Below are positions 1 to 5,865 of a stretch of DNA of 6,843 nucleotides, one piece after another (positions within the stretch are counted from its first letter, which is position 1; each line of letters opens with the position of its first letter). The notes under the pieces are model-generated. The model saw only the letters and a program-made list of their open reading frames with translations. It ran no database searches and had not been told where the DNA came from. The translations under genes and the position numbers were made by a program. Source of the DNA: Clostridiales bacterium UBA6114 (lineage in GTDB: Bacteria; Bacillota; Clostridia; Oscillospirales; Butyricicoccaceae); contig DIWE01000037.1 of NCBI GenBank assembly GCA_002423435.1, positions 277,795 through 284,637 of the forward strand, in the 5' to 3' direction.

Positions 1-256
1 CCTGCCGGTAGCCAATGATCTCAACGCCCTCGAGCACGCACTGGATGTCGGCGTAACGGCGATGGGCCTCGAGTCTAATCTCTTCACCTTCGGCAATATC
101 GTATTCTCTTACGTTTACATATACCTCTCCGGGTATGATAACATGCCGCCCAACGGCCAAAGTCGCCGCGTTTTCGGCTAAAAAATCGAATGCCGCCACA
201 AACCGCTCGCCAATACCGGTGTAATAGCGGCAATTTTCCAAAGTATCAATAATCAA
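1..256 (-). CDS. YhcH/YjgK/YiaL-family protein (sugar anomerase-like), N-terminal part, cut by window edge
   Basis: I translated this myself: 85 codons are visible, reading right to left from a TTG at 256-254. The N-terminus, (M)IIDTLEN, is typical of the YhcH/YjgK/YiaL (DUF386) family. It is followed by GRHVI near residues 36-40, VREYDI near 49-54 and the conserved LEAHRRYADIQ near 62-72. Members are cupin-like, about 150 residues long, and act on sugars or sugar acids; NanQ, for example, speeds anomer interconversion of sialic acid. The TTG start is chosen because an in-frame TAG lies four codons upstream, the family N-terminus begins exactly here, and an AAAGGTAG-type ribosome site precedes it. 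The gap to the tctA stop is 20 bp, so it is very likely the next gene of the transporter operon. The C-terminal half lies outside the window. Family call is confident; the substrate is unknown. Confidence 0.85.
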   Translation of the reverse strand, partial: MIIDTLENCRYYTGIGERFVAAFDFLAENAATLAVGRHVIIPGEVYVNVREYDIAEGEEIRLEAHRRYADIQCVLEGVEIIGYRQ

Positions 257-276
257 CTTTTTATTCTACCTTTCAA

Positions 277-1797
277 TCAATCGTCTTCGCTCAGAGTTTC
301 CACTTTTTCTTTTCTGACTCTCTTCATAAAGATCGGCGCAAAGATAGCCAGAATGGCGAGCACTATGAACACCACACAGATGGGCCTGCCGAGGAAGTAG
401 ATCAGCAGATTCTGGTTTCTGGCCATTCCTGTGATGCTATAAAGCGAGTTTTCCGCCATCGGCCCCAGAATGAGCGCGAGGACTATCGGAGCCGTTGGGA
501 AATTGAACTTTCTCATGAAATATCCGATTATGCCGAATATAAGCATGAGCGTCAGATCGAACATCCTGAAATTGATTGCATAGGCGCCTACAAGAGCCAG
601 AACAACGATGAGCGGGGTAAGGATGTTCATCGGTATATTGGTTATCTTCACCGCCTGCTTTGCAACAACCCAACCGATTATGCCCATCAGGATGTTGGCC
701 ACCAGGAATCCTATGATAATAGGATAGATAATATTGGTGTTTCTCGTGAACAGCTGCATACCCGGAGTAAGACCGTGTATCGTCATGGCTCCGAGCATTA
801 TAGCTGCGGTGCCGCTTCCGGGTATGCCAAGGGCAAACAGTGGAATAAACGAACCGCCTGTAACGGCGTTGTTGGCCGTCTCGCTGGCGACGACGCCTTC
901 CTCGGAGCCGTGTCCGAACTTCTCGGGATGCTTGGAAAAACGCTTGGCCTCGTTATATCCGACCCAGCATCCTATATCCCCCCCCGCACCCGGCAGGATA
1001 CCGATAAGAAGACCAAGGACGGCGGACCTTATGAGATTAACAAGATGTCCCATGTATTCCTTGAACGTCGGAAAAAACTTCTTGCCGAACTTTATGCCGT
1101 CCGTAGTGATTTGGCCTTTGCCCATTCCTTCCCCCTTGCTGATACGCTCGGCCTGTATCATTATCTGGGATATGGAGAAAAGGCCTATCATGGTCGGTAT
1201 AAGTGGGATTCCCGCCTGAAGCTCAATAATTCCAAATGTATATCTCATCGTGGCGGTACTCTGCTCCAGGCCGATGGCCGAAAGAATGAGACCGAACGCG
1301 CCGGAGATAAAGCCTTTCAGCAGATCGCCGCCAGCCAGACTTCCTATGATGGTAAGTCCGAATATGGCGATCCAGAAGTTTTCGGGTGCGCTGAAATTAA
1401 GAGCCATTCTCGCAAGCGGCGGGGCTATCAGGAGCAGCATGACCGCGCTGAAAACGCCGCCGAACACCGAGCTGACGGTGGAAAGACCGATGGCCTCAAG
1501 GCCTCTGCCCTGCAGCGTCATCTCATACCCGTCTCTCGCTGTGCTGGCGGAAGACGGGGTTCCGGGCGTGTGTATCAAAATTGCGGTAAAAGAACCGCCG
1601 AAAATGGCTGAAGTATATGTGGCAGCAAGCATGACCAGCGCCGAAATTGGCTCCATGCCGTAAGTAACCGGAAGCAGCAGAGCAACGCCCATGTTGGCAC
1701 TCAGCCCGGGCAGCGCACCTATTACCATACCGCCGATCGTGCCCACCAGAAGTGCGATAAGTACGTCTAACGATATTAATTCAGATAATATTTCCAT
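277..1797 (-). CDS. tctA: TctA, large membrane subunit of a tripartite tricarboxylate transporter
   Basis: A 506-residue, very hydrophobic protein, the usual length for the TctA family, predicted to span the membrane about 10-12 times and form the transport channel with TctB. The two family signatures are present as an internal repeat: GALPGLSANMG at residues 27-37 and GILPGAGGDIG at 266-276. Each is followed by conserved Gly/Pro-rich stretches, YTSAIFGGSF at 61-70 and ASETANNAVTGG with LGIPGSGT at 304-330. The ATG at 1797 lies 23 bp after the tctB stop, with only a modest purine-rich (GTGAGAG) ribosome site, so coupling with tctB is likely. The protein ends in a charged tail. Transport is expected to be driven by an ion gradient, as known for TctABC. 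The substrate is not readable from TctA. The codons for residues 271-274 include a run of eight G on the coding strand. Confidence 0.97.
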   Translation of the reverse strand: MEILSELISLDVLIALLVGTIGGMVIGALPGLSANMGVALLLPVTYGMEPISALVMLAATYTSAIFGGSFTAILIHTPGTPSSASTARDGYEMTLQGRGLEAIGLSTVSSVFGGVFSAVMLLLIAPPLARMALNFSAPENFWIAIFGLTIIGSLAGGDLLKGFISGAFGLILSAIGLEQSTATMRYTFGIIELQAGIPLIPTMIGLFSISQIMIQAERISKGEGMGKGQITTDGIKFGKKFFPTFKEYMGHLVNLIRSAVLGLLIGILPGAGGDIGCWVGYNEAKRFSKHPEKFGHGSEEGVVASETANNAVTGGSFIPLFALGIPGSGTAAIMLGAMTIHGLTPGMQLFTRNTNIIYPIIIGFLVANILMGIIGWVVAKQAVKITNIPMNILTPLIVVLALVGAYAINFRMFDLTLMLIFGIIGYFMRKFNFPTAPIVLALILGPMAENSLYSITGMARNQNLLIYFLGRPICVVFIVLAILAIFAPIFMKRVRKEKVETLSEDD

Positions 1798-1820
1798 ATC
1801 AAGCTCTCACTTTCCACTCT

Positions 1821-2297
1821 CTACGGCAACTGCACATTGAGTTCTACAATGAACAGAAGGTATATGAACAAATTTATGCCGGCGGTTGTTAAAAGAAGAG
1901 TTTTCCAGGAGCGCACTCCCAAATACCACATTAGGCCCGGCACAAACAGGATGGTCGCCGGGAAAAAGTGGATATAGTTCATGAGAAAGACATAGACAAC
2001 CATGATAAGGAACACAATAAGCGGCCCCTTAAACAGCCTCCATGAAAACTCATTGTCATCTAACTGCGGTCCTTTGAACGCGTCGGCTTTGGAGGTGGCT
2101 TTATTATCTATTATGCTTTTTCTTATTCCGCTGAACAGATACATAATGGCCAACGCCATCGCAACGCCTGTAACCAGGCGGGCATATCTTCCGGCCGACA
2201 CAGACATGCCAAACGTCAGCGCGAACATAAAGCCGCTGAACAGCAGAAAGATTATGGCTATGTATACGTCCACGTGCAGTTTCTTTTTGGTCGTCAA
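1821..2297 (-). CDS. tctB: TctB, small membrane subunit of a tripartite tricarboxylate transporter
   Basis: A 158-residue membrane protein placed between tctC and tctA, as expected for the poorly conserved TctB subunit (usually about 140-170 residues, four or five helices). Hydrophobic segments lie near residues 12-30, 38-57, 92-109, 111-127 and 133-150, separated by a polar loop at about 59-90. Recognition rests on size, topology and position more than on motifs. The start is a TTG at 2297-2295. A GAGGTGA ribosome site (2309-2303) sits 5 bases upstream, and the only nearby ATG is followed at once by a stop codon. It is separated from tctC by 113 bp holding a hairpin, and from tctA by 23 bp. 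Confidence 0.9.
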   Translation of the reverse strand: MTTKKKLHVDVYIAIIFLLFSGFMFALTFGMSVSAGRYARLVTGVAMALAIMYLFSGIRKSIIDNKATSKADAFKGPQLDDNEFSWRLFKGPLIVFLIMVVYVFLMNYIHFFPATILFVPGLMWYLGVRSWKTLLLTTAGINLFIYLLFIVELNVQLP

Positions 2298-2302
2298 CTA
2301 CA

Positions 2303-2309
2303 TCACCTC
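2303..2309 (-). promoter_or_regulatory. Ribosome binding site that fixes the TTG start of tctB
   Basis: On the minus strand GAGGTGA is followed by TGTAG and then TTG. The ATG formed inside this stretch is followed directly by TAG, so it cannot start tctB. The spacing supports the TTG at 2297-2295. Confidence 0.7.
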
Positions 2310-2318
2310 AATATTCCA

Positions 2319-2351
2319 GATGAACCACCGCTTTTTCAGCGGCAATTCATC
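2319..2351 (-). other. Two-tier hairpin between tctC and tctB
   Basis: GATGAA (2319-2324) pairs with TTCATC (2346-2351). Inside it, CCGCT (2328-2332) pairs with AGCGG (2338-2342) around a 5-base loop, with a 3x3 internal loop between the two stems. It lies about 60 bases after the tctC stop and about 10 bases before the tctB ribosome site. No T-tract follows on the minus strand, so it is not a standard terminator. Such structures in transporter operons often protect the upstream mRNA or lower downstream expression, keeping the binding protein in excess. That role is inferred here. Confidence 0.5.
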
Positions 2352-2410
2352 CGAAATTAGAATCATAGGACAGTGCTGATTATCCCGCTATATCAGGGAG
2401 AGCGTTGTAT

Positions 2411-3439
2411 TTACCAGCCTATACGATCGGCAACCTGCTCGAGGTTGCTGACACAAACGTCGGTCTTTCTGAGCAACTCATCGGGGGACATGTAAACCGC
2501 ATCGAGATACATCTTGGACATGTCAGCGATGTAGTCAGGATGGCTCATAGCCTCTTCAAATGCGGCGCTGAGGTACTCAACCAGCTCGGGATCGCCGCCC
2601 GCAGGCATAGCAAATCCTCTGGCGCTGAAGGAGTCGATAAGGATTCCGCCGACCTCTTCAAAGGTGGGAACGTCGGGCAGGAACACCGAGCGCTCTTCTC
2701 CAAAATAGCAGATGGCCTTGATTTCATTATTGGCATTGTAGGTGATGATCTCGCTACAGTTACAGGAGATAACATCCACGTGGCCGCCCATAACAGCGGT
2801 AAGACCCTCGACGGTGCCGTTGCTCATGATAACGGGAACAAATTTGGTGCCGAGAGCAACGTTGATCTTCTCAACGGCTATCTGGTCCTCTGTGCCGACG
2901 CCCGTAACGACATAAGTAACCTCGTTGGTCTTCGCATACTCGATAAGGGAGGCAAGATCGTTGAAGCGGGTGTCTTTGGGGTTGATGCCGAGAACGTTGT
3001 TGTCGGAGCACTGTCCGGCAAGAACTTCCAGATCGGTTATATCCTCTTCATACGGAGCCTCGGGGTTAAGCCTGGTGGTACTCATGCCGGTATTGACGAA
3101 GGTCAGGTTGTAGCCGTCGGGCTTCATAGCCATAACTTCTTTCCATGCAATCCACGAACCGGAGCCGGGCTTATTGATGACGGTGACCGTCGTGCCAAGT
3201 ATATCTTCCAGGTAGGGAACGAGGGTACGGGCACAAACGTCAGACGCACCGCCGGCGCCGTAACCAACTATGATGTTGATATTTTTGCCGCCGGGATAAC
3301 CGTCAGGAGCGGCGGGACCCGCATCCGCACCAGCCGCAGGGGCTGTTGGGGCCGTTGGGGTGGTGGGCTCAGTCTTACTGCAGGCTGCCATGCTGAATAC
3401 CATGGTAAAGGCCAATACGATGAATAACAGCTTCTTCAT
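2411..3439 (-). CDS. tctC: TctC, substrate-binding lipoprotein of a tripartite tricarboxylate transporter
   Basis: A 342-residue extracytoplasmic binding protein that would capture the carboxylate and deliver it to TctAB. Residues 1-20 form a lipoprotein signal: a KK start, a hydrophobic core and the lipobox SMAAC with Cys20 as the lipidated residue. A Thr/Pro/Ala-rich linker follows (about 22-46), typical of tethered binding proteins in Gram-positive bacteria. The mature domain opens with the family pattern YPGGKNINIIVGYGAGG-SD at 48-67, then NKPGSGSW at 89-96 and KPDGYNL at 106-112, all standard for the TctC/Bug fold. The ATG at 3439 has a strong GGAGGG site (3451-3446) with a 6-base A spacer. 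The 100 bp upstream hold a short leader ORF. The next gene, tctB, follows after 113 bp. Ligand specificity in this family is broad and cannot be told from sequence. Confidence 0.96.
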   Translation of the reverse strand: MKKLLFIVLAFTMVFSMAACSKTEPTTPTAPTAPAAGADAGPAAPDGYPGGKNINIIVGYGAGGASDVCARTLVPYLEDILGTTVTVINKPGSGSWIAWKEVMAMKPDGYNLTFVNTGMSTTRLNPEAPYEEDITDLEVLAGQCSDNNVLGINPKDTRFNDLASLIEYAKTNEVTYVVTGVGTEDQIAVEKINVALGTKFVPVIMSNGTVEGLTAVMGGHVDVISCNCSEIITYNANNEIKAICYFGEERSVFLPDVPTFEEVGGILIDSFSARGFAMPAGGDPELVEYLSAAFEEAMSHPDYIADMSKMYLDAVYMSPDELLRKTDVCVSNLEQVADRIGW

Positions 3440-3482
3440 TTTTTTCCCTCCATTAAAATTAATTTTTATAACAGTGCTTGTA

Positions 3483-3527
3483 CTAGCCGGATGCTGCTGG
3501 AAACCGCGGCTCCCGCATATTGGTCAT
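3483..3527 (-). CDS. Possible 14-codon leader ORF upstream of tctC
   Basis: On the minus strand AAGGAGGT (3538-3531), almost a full match to the 16S rRNA tail, is followed by GGG and an ATG at 3527. The frame reads MTNMREPRFPAASG and stops at TAG (3485-3483), 43 bases before the tctC ATG. An in-frame ATG further up overlaps the stop of the small ORF at 3739-3542 (TAATG). I recognise no family and no run of regulatory codons. It could be a translated leader that tunes tctC expression, or a remnant of a gene whose start survived. The ribosome site is clear; the product is speculative. Confidence 0.35.
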   Translation of the reverse strand: MTNMREPRFPAASG

Positions 3528-3541
3528 CCCACCTCCTTCCA

Positions 3542-3739
3542 TTAACTACCAAACTTCTCCCAGTTGACCATATCCATCGCGCACGGATTCATGATCGTGA
3601 GAACCTTGAAGTGCCCACCGGTGTCTCTCATCTTTTCAACAAAAAGACATGCCGGCTCTCCAGTTACCGTCGTGGACACGCCGGGCATATGCATGCCGCT
3701 TATCGGGATCATTCGCGCCGTTTGCGTCAAGTATGTCAT
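3542..3739 (-). CDS. Hypothetical 65-residue protein between the galB-like gene and tctC
   Basis: An ORF begins with ATG 16 bp after the galB-like stop and ends in TAA at 3544-3542, filling what would otherwise be a 316-bp gap in the operon. The product is soluble-looking and Met-rich (8 of 65), with two Cys and a C-terminus NWEKFGS. I recognise no family. By my count 43 of 65 third positions are G or C, and synonymous choices resemble the neighbours, which favours real coding. Against this, no ribosome site precedes the ATG (the upstream bases are mostly T and mixed), and the frame stays open upstream for 15 codons beneath the end of the galB-like gene. That pattern would also fit the tail of a decayed gene. 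It may be translated by coupling, or it may be a remnant. Confidence 0.4.
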   Translation of the reverse strand: MTYLTQTARMIPISGMHMPGVSTTVTGEPACLFVEKMRDTGGHFKVLTIMNPCAMDMVNWEKFGS

Positions 3740-3755
3740 GCTTAAGCCGAAAAAA

Positions 3756-4472
3756 TCAGTTAAAGAACTTGCCGACGTACGGGGTTATGCGCACAAACAC
3801 CTCGGCGTATTTGATGCCCTTGCGCACTCTGGACGCCAGCGTTCCGCGATGCTCGGTACGCATACCGTATGTGGCGACCATAAAAGACTGCGTGGGAACC
3901 TGCTTCATTGCCTCGAGCTTGATGTCCCAAACATCGGTAATGTCGATAATGGTGTCTGGAATAAACCTGCTCAGGTCAGGCTGATCAGGCTCGAAGGTGA
4001 ATATCTCCACCTGCTTTGTGGGCGGCCTGTCCGGGAAGGTCCCTATAACGTTAGCACTGCGCAGCGCAGCAAGCGTGGCCTTGTGGACGTTGTCATGATC
4101 CGGATTGAGCGGATCATAAACAGAATGGGTCAGTACTATATCCGGCTGGAAATCACGAATATCGGATGCCAGACGCATGATGGTGTCTCTGTCAAAGACG
4201 AGAAGATGGTCGTCCAAATCATAAAACTGTATCTCGGCGCCAAGCGCGTTGGCGGCATTTTGGGCCTCTTGGCGGCGGATTTCCTTGACCTCGGCCTCCG
4301 TATAGTTGGGGTTCTGTTTCCACAGATTGTCGGACTCTCCGCGCTGACCCAGCGTCATGTCGATAATTTTGACAGGATAGCCGTTATGGGAATACTGCCC
4401 GATAGTTCCGCCGGCACGCCAAACAAAATCAACCGCGTGCGCGCTTATAACCAACACTTTTTTCTTCTCCAT
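3756..4472 (-). CDS. PIG-L-family protein resembling 4-oxalomesaconate hydratase GalB
   Basis: A 238-residue Rossmann-like PIG-L (LmbE) family protein. Most members are zinc deacetylases with an AHPDDE motif. Here the motif is AHAVDF at residues 11-16: zinc ligands His12 and Asp15 remain, but the aspartate that serves as catalytic base in deacetylases is Val14. The third zinc ligand is expected at His126 in NPDHDNVH (123-130). From memory, GalB of Pseudomonas putida, a zinc hydratase acting on 4-oxalomesaconate, shares the divergent SAHAVDFVWRAGG opening, GERGES-like GQRGES (42-47), FEPDQP (160-165) and PDT-DIT-VWD (172-183). A hydratase of a tricarboxylic or keto acid is therefore more likely than a deacetylase. 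The ATG at 4472 has an excellent AAAGGAGG site 8 bases upstream. It is the first gene of the transporter operon, facing lysR. Exact substrate is uncertain, so no symbol is given. Confidence 0.85.
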   Translation of the reverse strand: MEKKKVLVISAHAVDFVWRAGGTIGQYSHNGYPVKIIDMTLGQRGESDNLWKQNPNYTEAEVKEIRRQEAQNAANALGAEIQFYDLDDHLLVFDRDTIMRLASDIRDFQPDIVLTHSVYDPLNPDHDNVHKATLAALRSANVIGTFPDRPPTKQVEIFTFEPDQPDLSRFIPDTIIDITDVWDIKLEAMKQVPTQSFMVATYGMRTEHRGTLASRVRKGIKYAEVFVRITPYVGKFFN

Positions 4473-4480
4473 TAAATAAC

Positions 4481-4488
4481 CCTCCTTT
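4481..4488 (-). promoter_or_regulatory. Strong ribosome binding site of the galB-like gene
   Basis: AAAGGAGG on the minus strand, 8 bases before the ATG at 4472. It confirms the start and lies just after the predicted transcription start near 4493, giving a leader of only about 20 bases. Confidence 0.75.
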
Positions 4489-4499
4489 GTTGCATTTTG

Positions 4500-4528
4500 A
4501 TTATATATCTACTATAATGTTTTGTGAA
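4500..4528 (-). promoter_or_regulatory. Sigma-70-type promoter of the galB-like/tctCBA operon
   Basis: On the minus strand, TTCACA (4528-4523, one mismatch to TTGACA) is followed by 17 bases and a perfect TATAAT (4505-4500). Predicted transcription start is near 4493. It is the best promoter match in the divergent region and points into the transporter operon. Confidence 0.65.
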
Positions 4529-4536
4529 ATACTTTA

Positions 4537-4555
4537 TTATGAACAACACTTATAA
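4537..4555. promoter_or_regulatory. Candidate LysR-type binding site, TTAT-N11-ATAA
   Basis: TTAT (4537-4540), 11 bases, then ATAA (4552-4555) form a dyad with the T-N11-A core typical of LysR-type sites. Its right half overlaps a perfect 10-bp palindrome, ACTTATAAGT (4548-4557). Its centre is about 53 bp upstream of the predicted operon start, within the range where LysR proteins bind to activate, and it also lies in the lysR promoter region, allowing autoregulation. The region is AT-rich, so chance is possible. Confidence 0.4.
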
Positions 4556-4593
4556 GTTTTTAAATATAAATATAGCTGCAAAGGGTCGCTCAT

Positions 4594-5496
4594 ATGAATA
4601 AAAAGCAATTACTGTACTTTTTGGCGATAGCCGAGGAATCCAATATCACCAGAGCGGCGGAGCGTCTGCACATCCCGCAGCCGTATTTGAGCGCTCAGCT
4701 TCAGCAGCTTGAAAATGAGCTTGACGTGGTGCTCGCGGAAAGAAATACCAGGAGTTTTCGCCTGACTGACGCCGGCAAGCTTTTTGCCCAACGATGCACA
4801 CAGATACTCAATCTTATGGACGCTACTATTTCCGACCTCCAGACCTACAGTAGCGGCCTTCGCGGTACACTGCGGCTGGCCACCACCACCACTCCCTCCT
4901 CGCTGATACTGCCGTCAAAGCTTCTTGAGTTTCGCAATCTGTATCCTTATATAGAATATGAGGTGTCCGTGCTCAACACGCCCCAGATTCTCGACCAGGT
5001 AAAGACCGGCATGGTAGACATTGGTATTCTCAGAACGCCAATAGACTCGGCATACTTCAACTCGATCAACCTGACCAACCACCCCATGGTTTTGGTGGCC
5101 TGCCCTGAAATAATAGACAAGTTCCCCAAGGGCAACATCAGGCTTGATCAGCTCGACGGCGTTCCGCTGCTTATAAACTATCGTCTTGAACATTCGATCG
5201 TCGAGGCCTGCCTCCATGCCGGTTTCCAGCCCAAAATCTTCGGCCGGATAGGCGACACGCGAACGGTTCTGCTCTGCGCCCTGAGCGGAATGGGTCCTAC
5301 CATAGTTCCTCAGCAATGGCTTCATCAGTTTTGGGGAATGCCGCTCGCCTTCCGCATAATCGACGAGCCTTCGCTCATATCCAGCACCACCATTATCTGG
5401 CCAAAAAAACGTGAAATATCCCTCGCCGCAAGAAATTTCCTAGAGCTGTTTTATATCACTGGTAAACTTAAAGGGGCTAAGTACGGCAAAAAGTAA
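4594..5496 (+). CDS. LysR-type transcriptional regulator, divergent from the transporter operon
   Basis: A 300-residue protein of standard LysR length. Residues 1-60 form the winged helix-turn-helix with the family pattern: LLYFLAIAEESNITRAAERL at 6-25, QPYLSAQLQQLENEL at 29-43, then LTDAGKLF at 57-64. A linker helix (about 65-88) leads to an effector-binding domain (about 90-290) with GTLRLATTTTPSS at its start and a periplasmic-binding-protein-like fold expected. The ATG at 4594 is preceded by AAAGGG with suitable spacing. Divergent placement over a 121-bp shared region is the classic LysR arrangement, so it probably senses the acid imported by TctABC or an intermediate made from it and activates the galB-like/tct operon. 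The effector is unknown. Transcription probably ends at the hairpins at 5520-5586. Confidence 0.94.
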   Translation: MNKKQLLYFLAIAEESNITRAAERLHIPQPYLSAQLQQLENELDVVLAERNTRSFRLTDAGKLFAQRCTQILNLMDATISDLQTYSSGLRGTLRLATTTTPSSLILPSKLLEFRNLYPYIEYEVSVLNTPQILDQVKTGMVDIGILRTPIDSAYFNSINLTNHPMVLVACPEIIDKFPKGNIRLDQLDGVPLLINYRLEHSIVEACLHAGFQPKIFGRIGDTRTVLLCALSGMGPTIVPQQWLHQFWGMPLAFRIIDEPSLISSTTIIWPKKREISLAARNFLELFYITGKLKGAKYGKK

Positions 5497-5519
5497 ACCG
5501 AGTATTAATTCCTGTGATG

Positions 5520-5545
5520 GGGCGGACAGTTTCGGCTGTCCGCCC
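5520..5545 (+). terminator. First hairpin after lysR
   Basis: GGGCGGACAG (5520-5529) pairs perfectly with CTGTCCGCCC (5536-5545) around loop TTTCGG, starting 24 bases after the lysR stop. Only a short TTT follows, so on its own it is a weak terminator. It may act with the next hairpin or block RNA decay. Confidence 0.6.
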
Positions 5546-5559
5546 GCTTTGTGTCGTGC

Positions 5560-5586
5560 CGCCGGGCCTGTGCCCGGCGCTTTTTT
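5560..5586 (+). terminator. Intrinsic terminator after lysR
   Basis: CGCCGGGC (5560-5567) pairs with GCCCGGCG (5572-5579) around a CTGT loop, followed by one C and six T (5581-5586). This is a textbook rho-independent terminator for plus-strand transcription from lysR. Confidence 0.85.
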
Positions 5587-5587
5587 C

Positions 5588-5716
5588 ATCACCACGGGGT
5601 GGCGGGGCAGTGCCCCGCTAAAATGCGGTTGGCCGTATAGCCGAGCGCTATGCTTGCCCTTTCAACAGGAGGGTTTTCATACCGTGCATCTTGCTTAATC
5701 CGCGGATAAAATGCAC
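5588..5716. repeat. Hairpin-rich gene-free stretch, possible dispersed repeat or element remnant
   Basis: No convincing gene is seen between lysR and the MerR-type gene. After the terminator come several inverted repeats: GCGGGGC/GCCCCGC around a 3-base loop (5602-5618), GTATAGC/GCTATGC around CGAGC (5635-5653, one G-T pair), and GTGCAT/ATGCAC (5684-5716) enclosing the 10-bp palindrome ATCCGCGGAT (5698-5707). The density of palindromes resembles repeated intergenic elements in clostridial genomes, but copy number cannot be judged from one window. A 61-codon minus-strand frame here looks like chance. The following 5717-5806 is AT-rich with nothing recognisable. Confidence 0.35.
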
Positions 5717-5806
5717 AGGGTGAAAAAGGAAGCAGCGAATCAACAGACGAGTTAATGTATAATAATTCCTCCACTCAAAAAATGCAAAATTAAATCAAAA
5801 AAAATA

Positions 5807-5837
5807 TTGACCCTGACATTATGTCATAGTGTAATAT
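5807..5837 (+). promoter_or_regulatory. MerR-type promoter and operator of the TipA-like regulator gene
   Basis: TTGACC (5807-5812) and TAATAT (5832-5837) are separated by 19 bases, the overlong spacer characteristic of MerR-controlled promoters. The spacer holds a perfect inverted repeat, TGACAT-T-ATGTCA (5814-5826), within a looser 21-bp dyad (5810-5830). A MerR dimer bound here would twist the DNA to align the two boxes. Because the operator lies directly before a MerR-family gene, autoregulation is the natural reading. Confidence 0.8.
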
Positions 5838-5852
5838 GAAACCAAGACGGAT

Positions 5853-5858
5853 AGGAGG
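5853..5858 (+). promoter_or_regulatory. Ribosome binding site fixing the GTG start at 5866
   Basis: AGGAGG sits 7 bases before GTG at 5866. The ATG at 5864 is followed by TGA and is out of frame. The in-frame ATG at 5836 overlaps the promoter -10 and would not be on the transcript. GTG is therefore the start. Confidence 0.85.
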
Positions 5859-5865
5859 TGCGAAT

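Noticed and set aside
775..1611. 278-codon plus-strand frame
   Set aside because: Lies opposite tctA, whose family motifs and membrane pattern are clear. The product has no recognisable domain and looks like antisense read-through of GC-biased codons.
2405..3427. 340-codon plus-strand frame
   Set aside because: Exact mirror of tctC, which has a lipoprotein signal, family motifs and a strong ribosome site. The antisense frame has none of these.
3455..3466. Palindrome AAAATTAATTTT before tctC
   Set aside because: A low-complexity AT palindrome with no partner promoter; likely chance or just an unstructured ribosome landing zone.
3564..4475. 303-codon plus-strand frame opposite the galB-like gene
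   Set aside because: The minus-strand frame matches a known family with a perfect ribosome site. The antisense product shows no coherent fold or start signal.
4551..4576. Plus-strand lysR promoter around TATAAG, TATAAA or TATAGC
   Set aside because: Several -10-like boxes exist in AT-rich DNA, but none has a convincing -35 at proper spacing, so no promoter is called.
5588..5716. CRISPR array
   Set aside because: The inverted repeats differ from each other and there are no regularly spaced direct repeats.
5589..5774. 61-codon minus-strand frame between lysR and the MerR-type gene
   Set aside because: It runs through hairpins with no ribosome site at its start, and its product has no recognisable domain. 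Better explained as part of the structured spacer.
5836..5865. ATG start ten codons upstream of the MerR-type gene start
   Set aside because: It overlaps the promoter -10 and lacks a ribosome site, and the added residues do not belong to the MerR fold.
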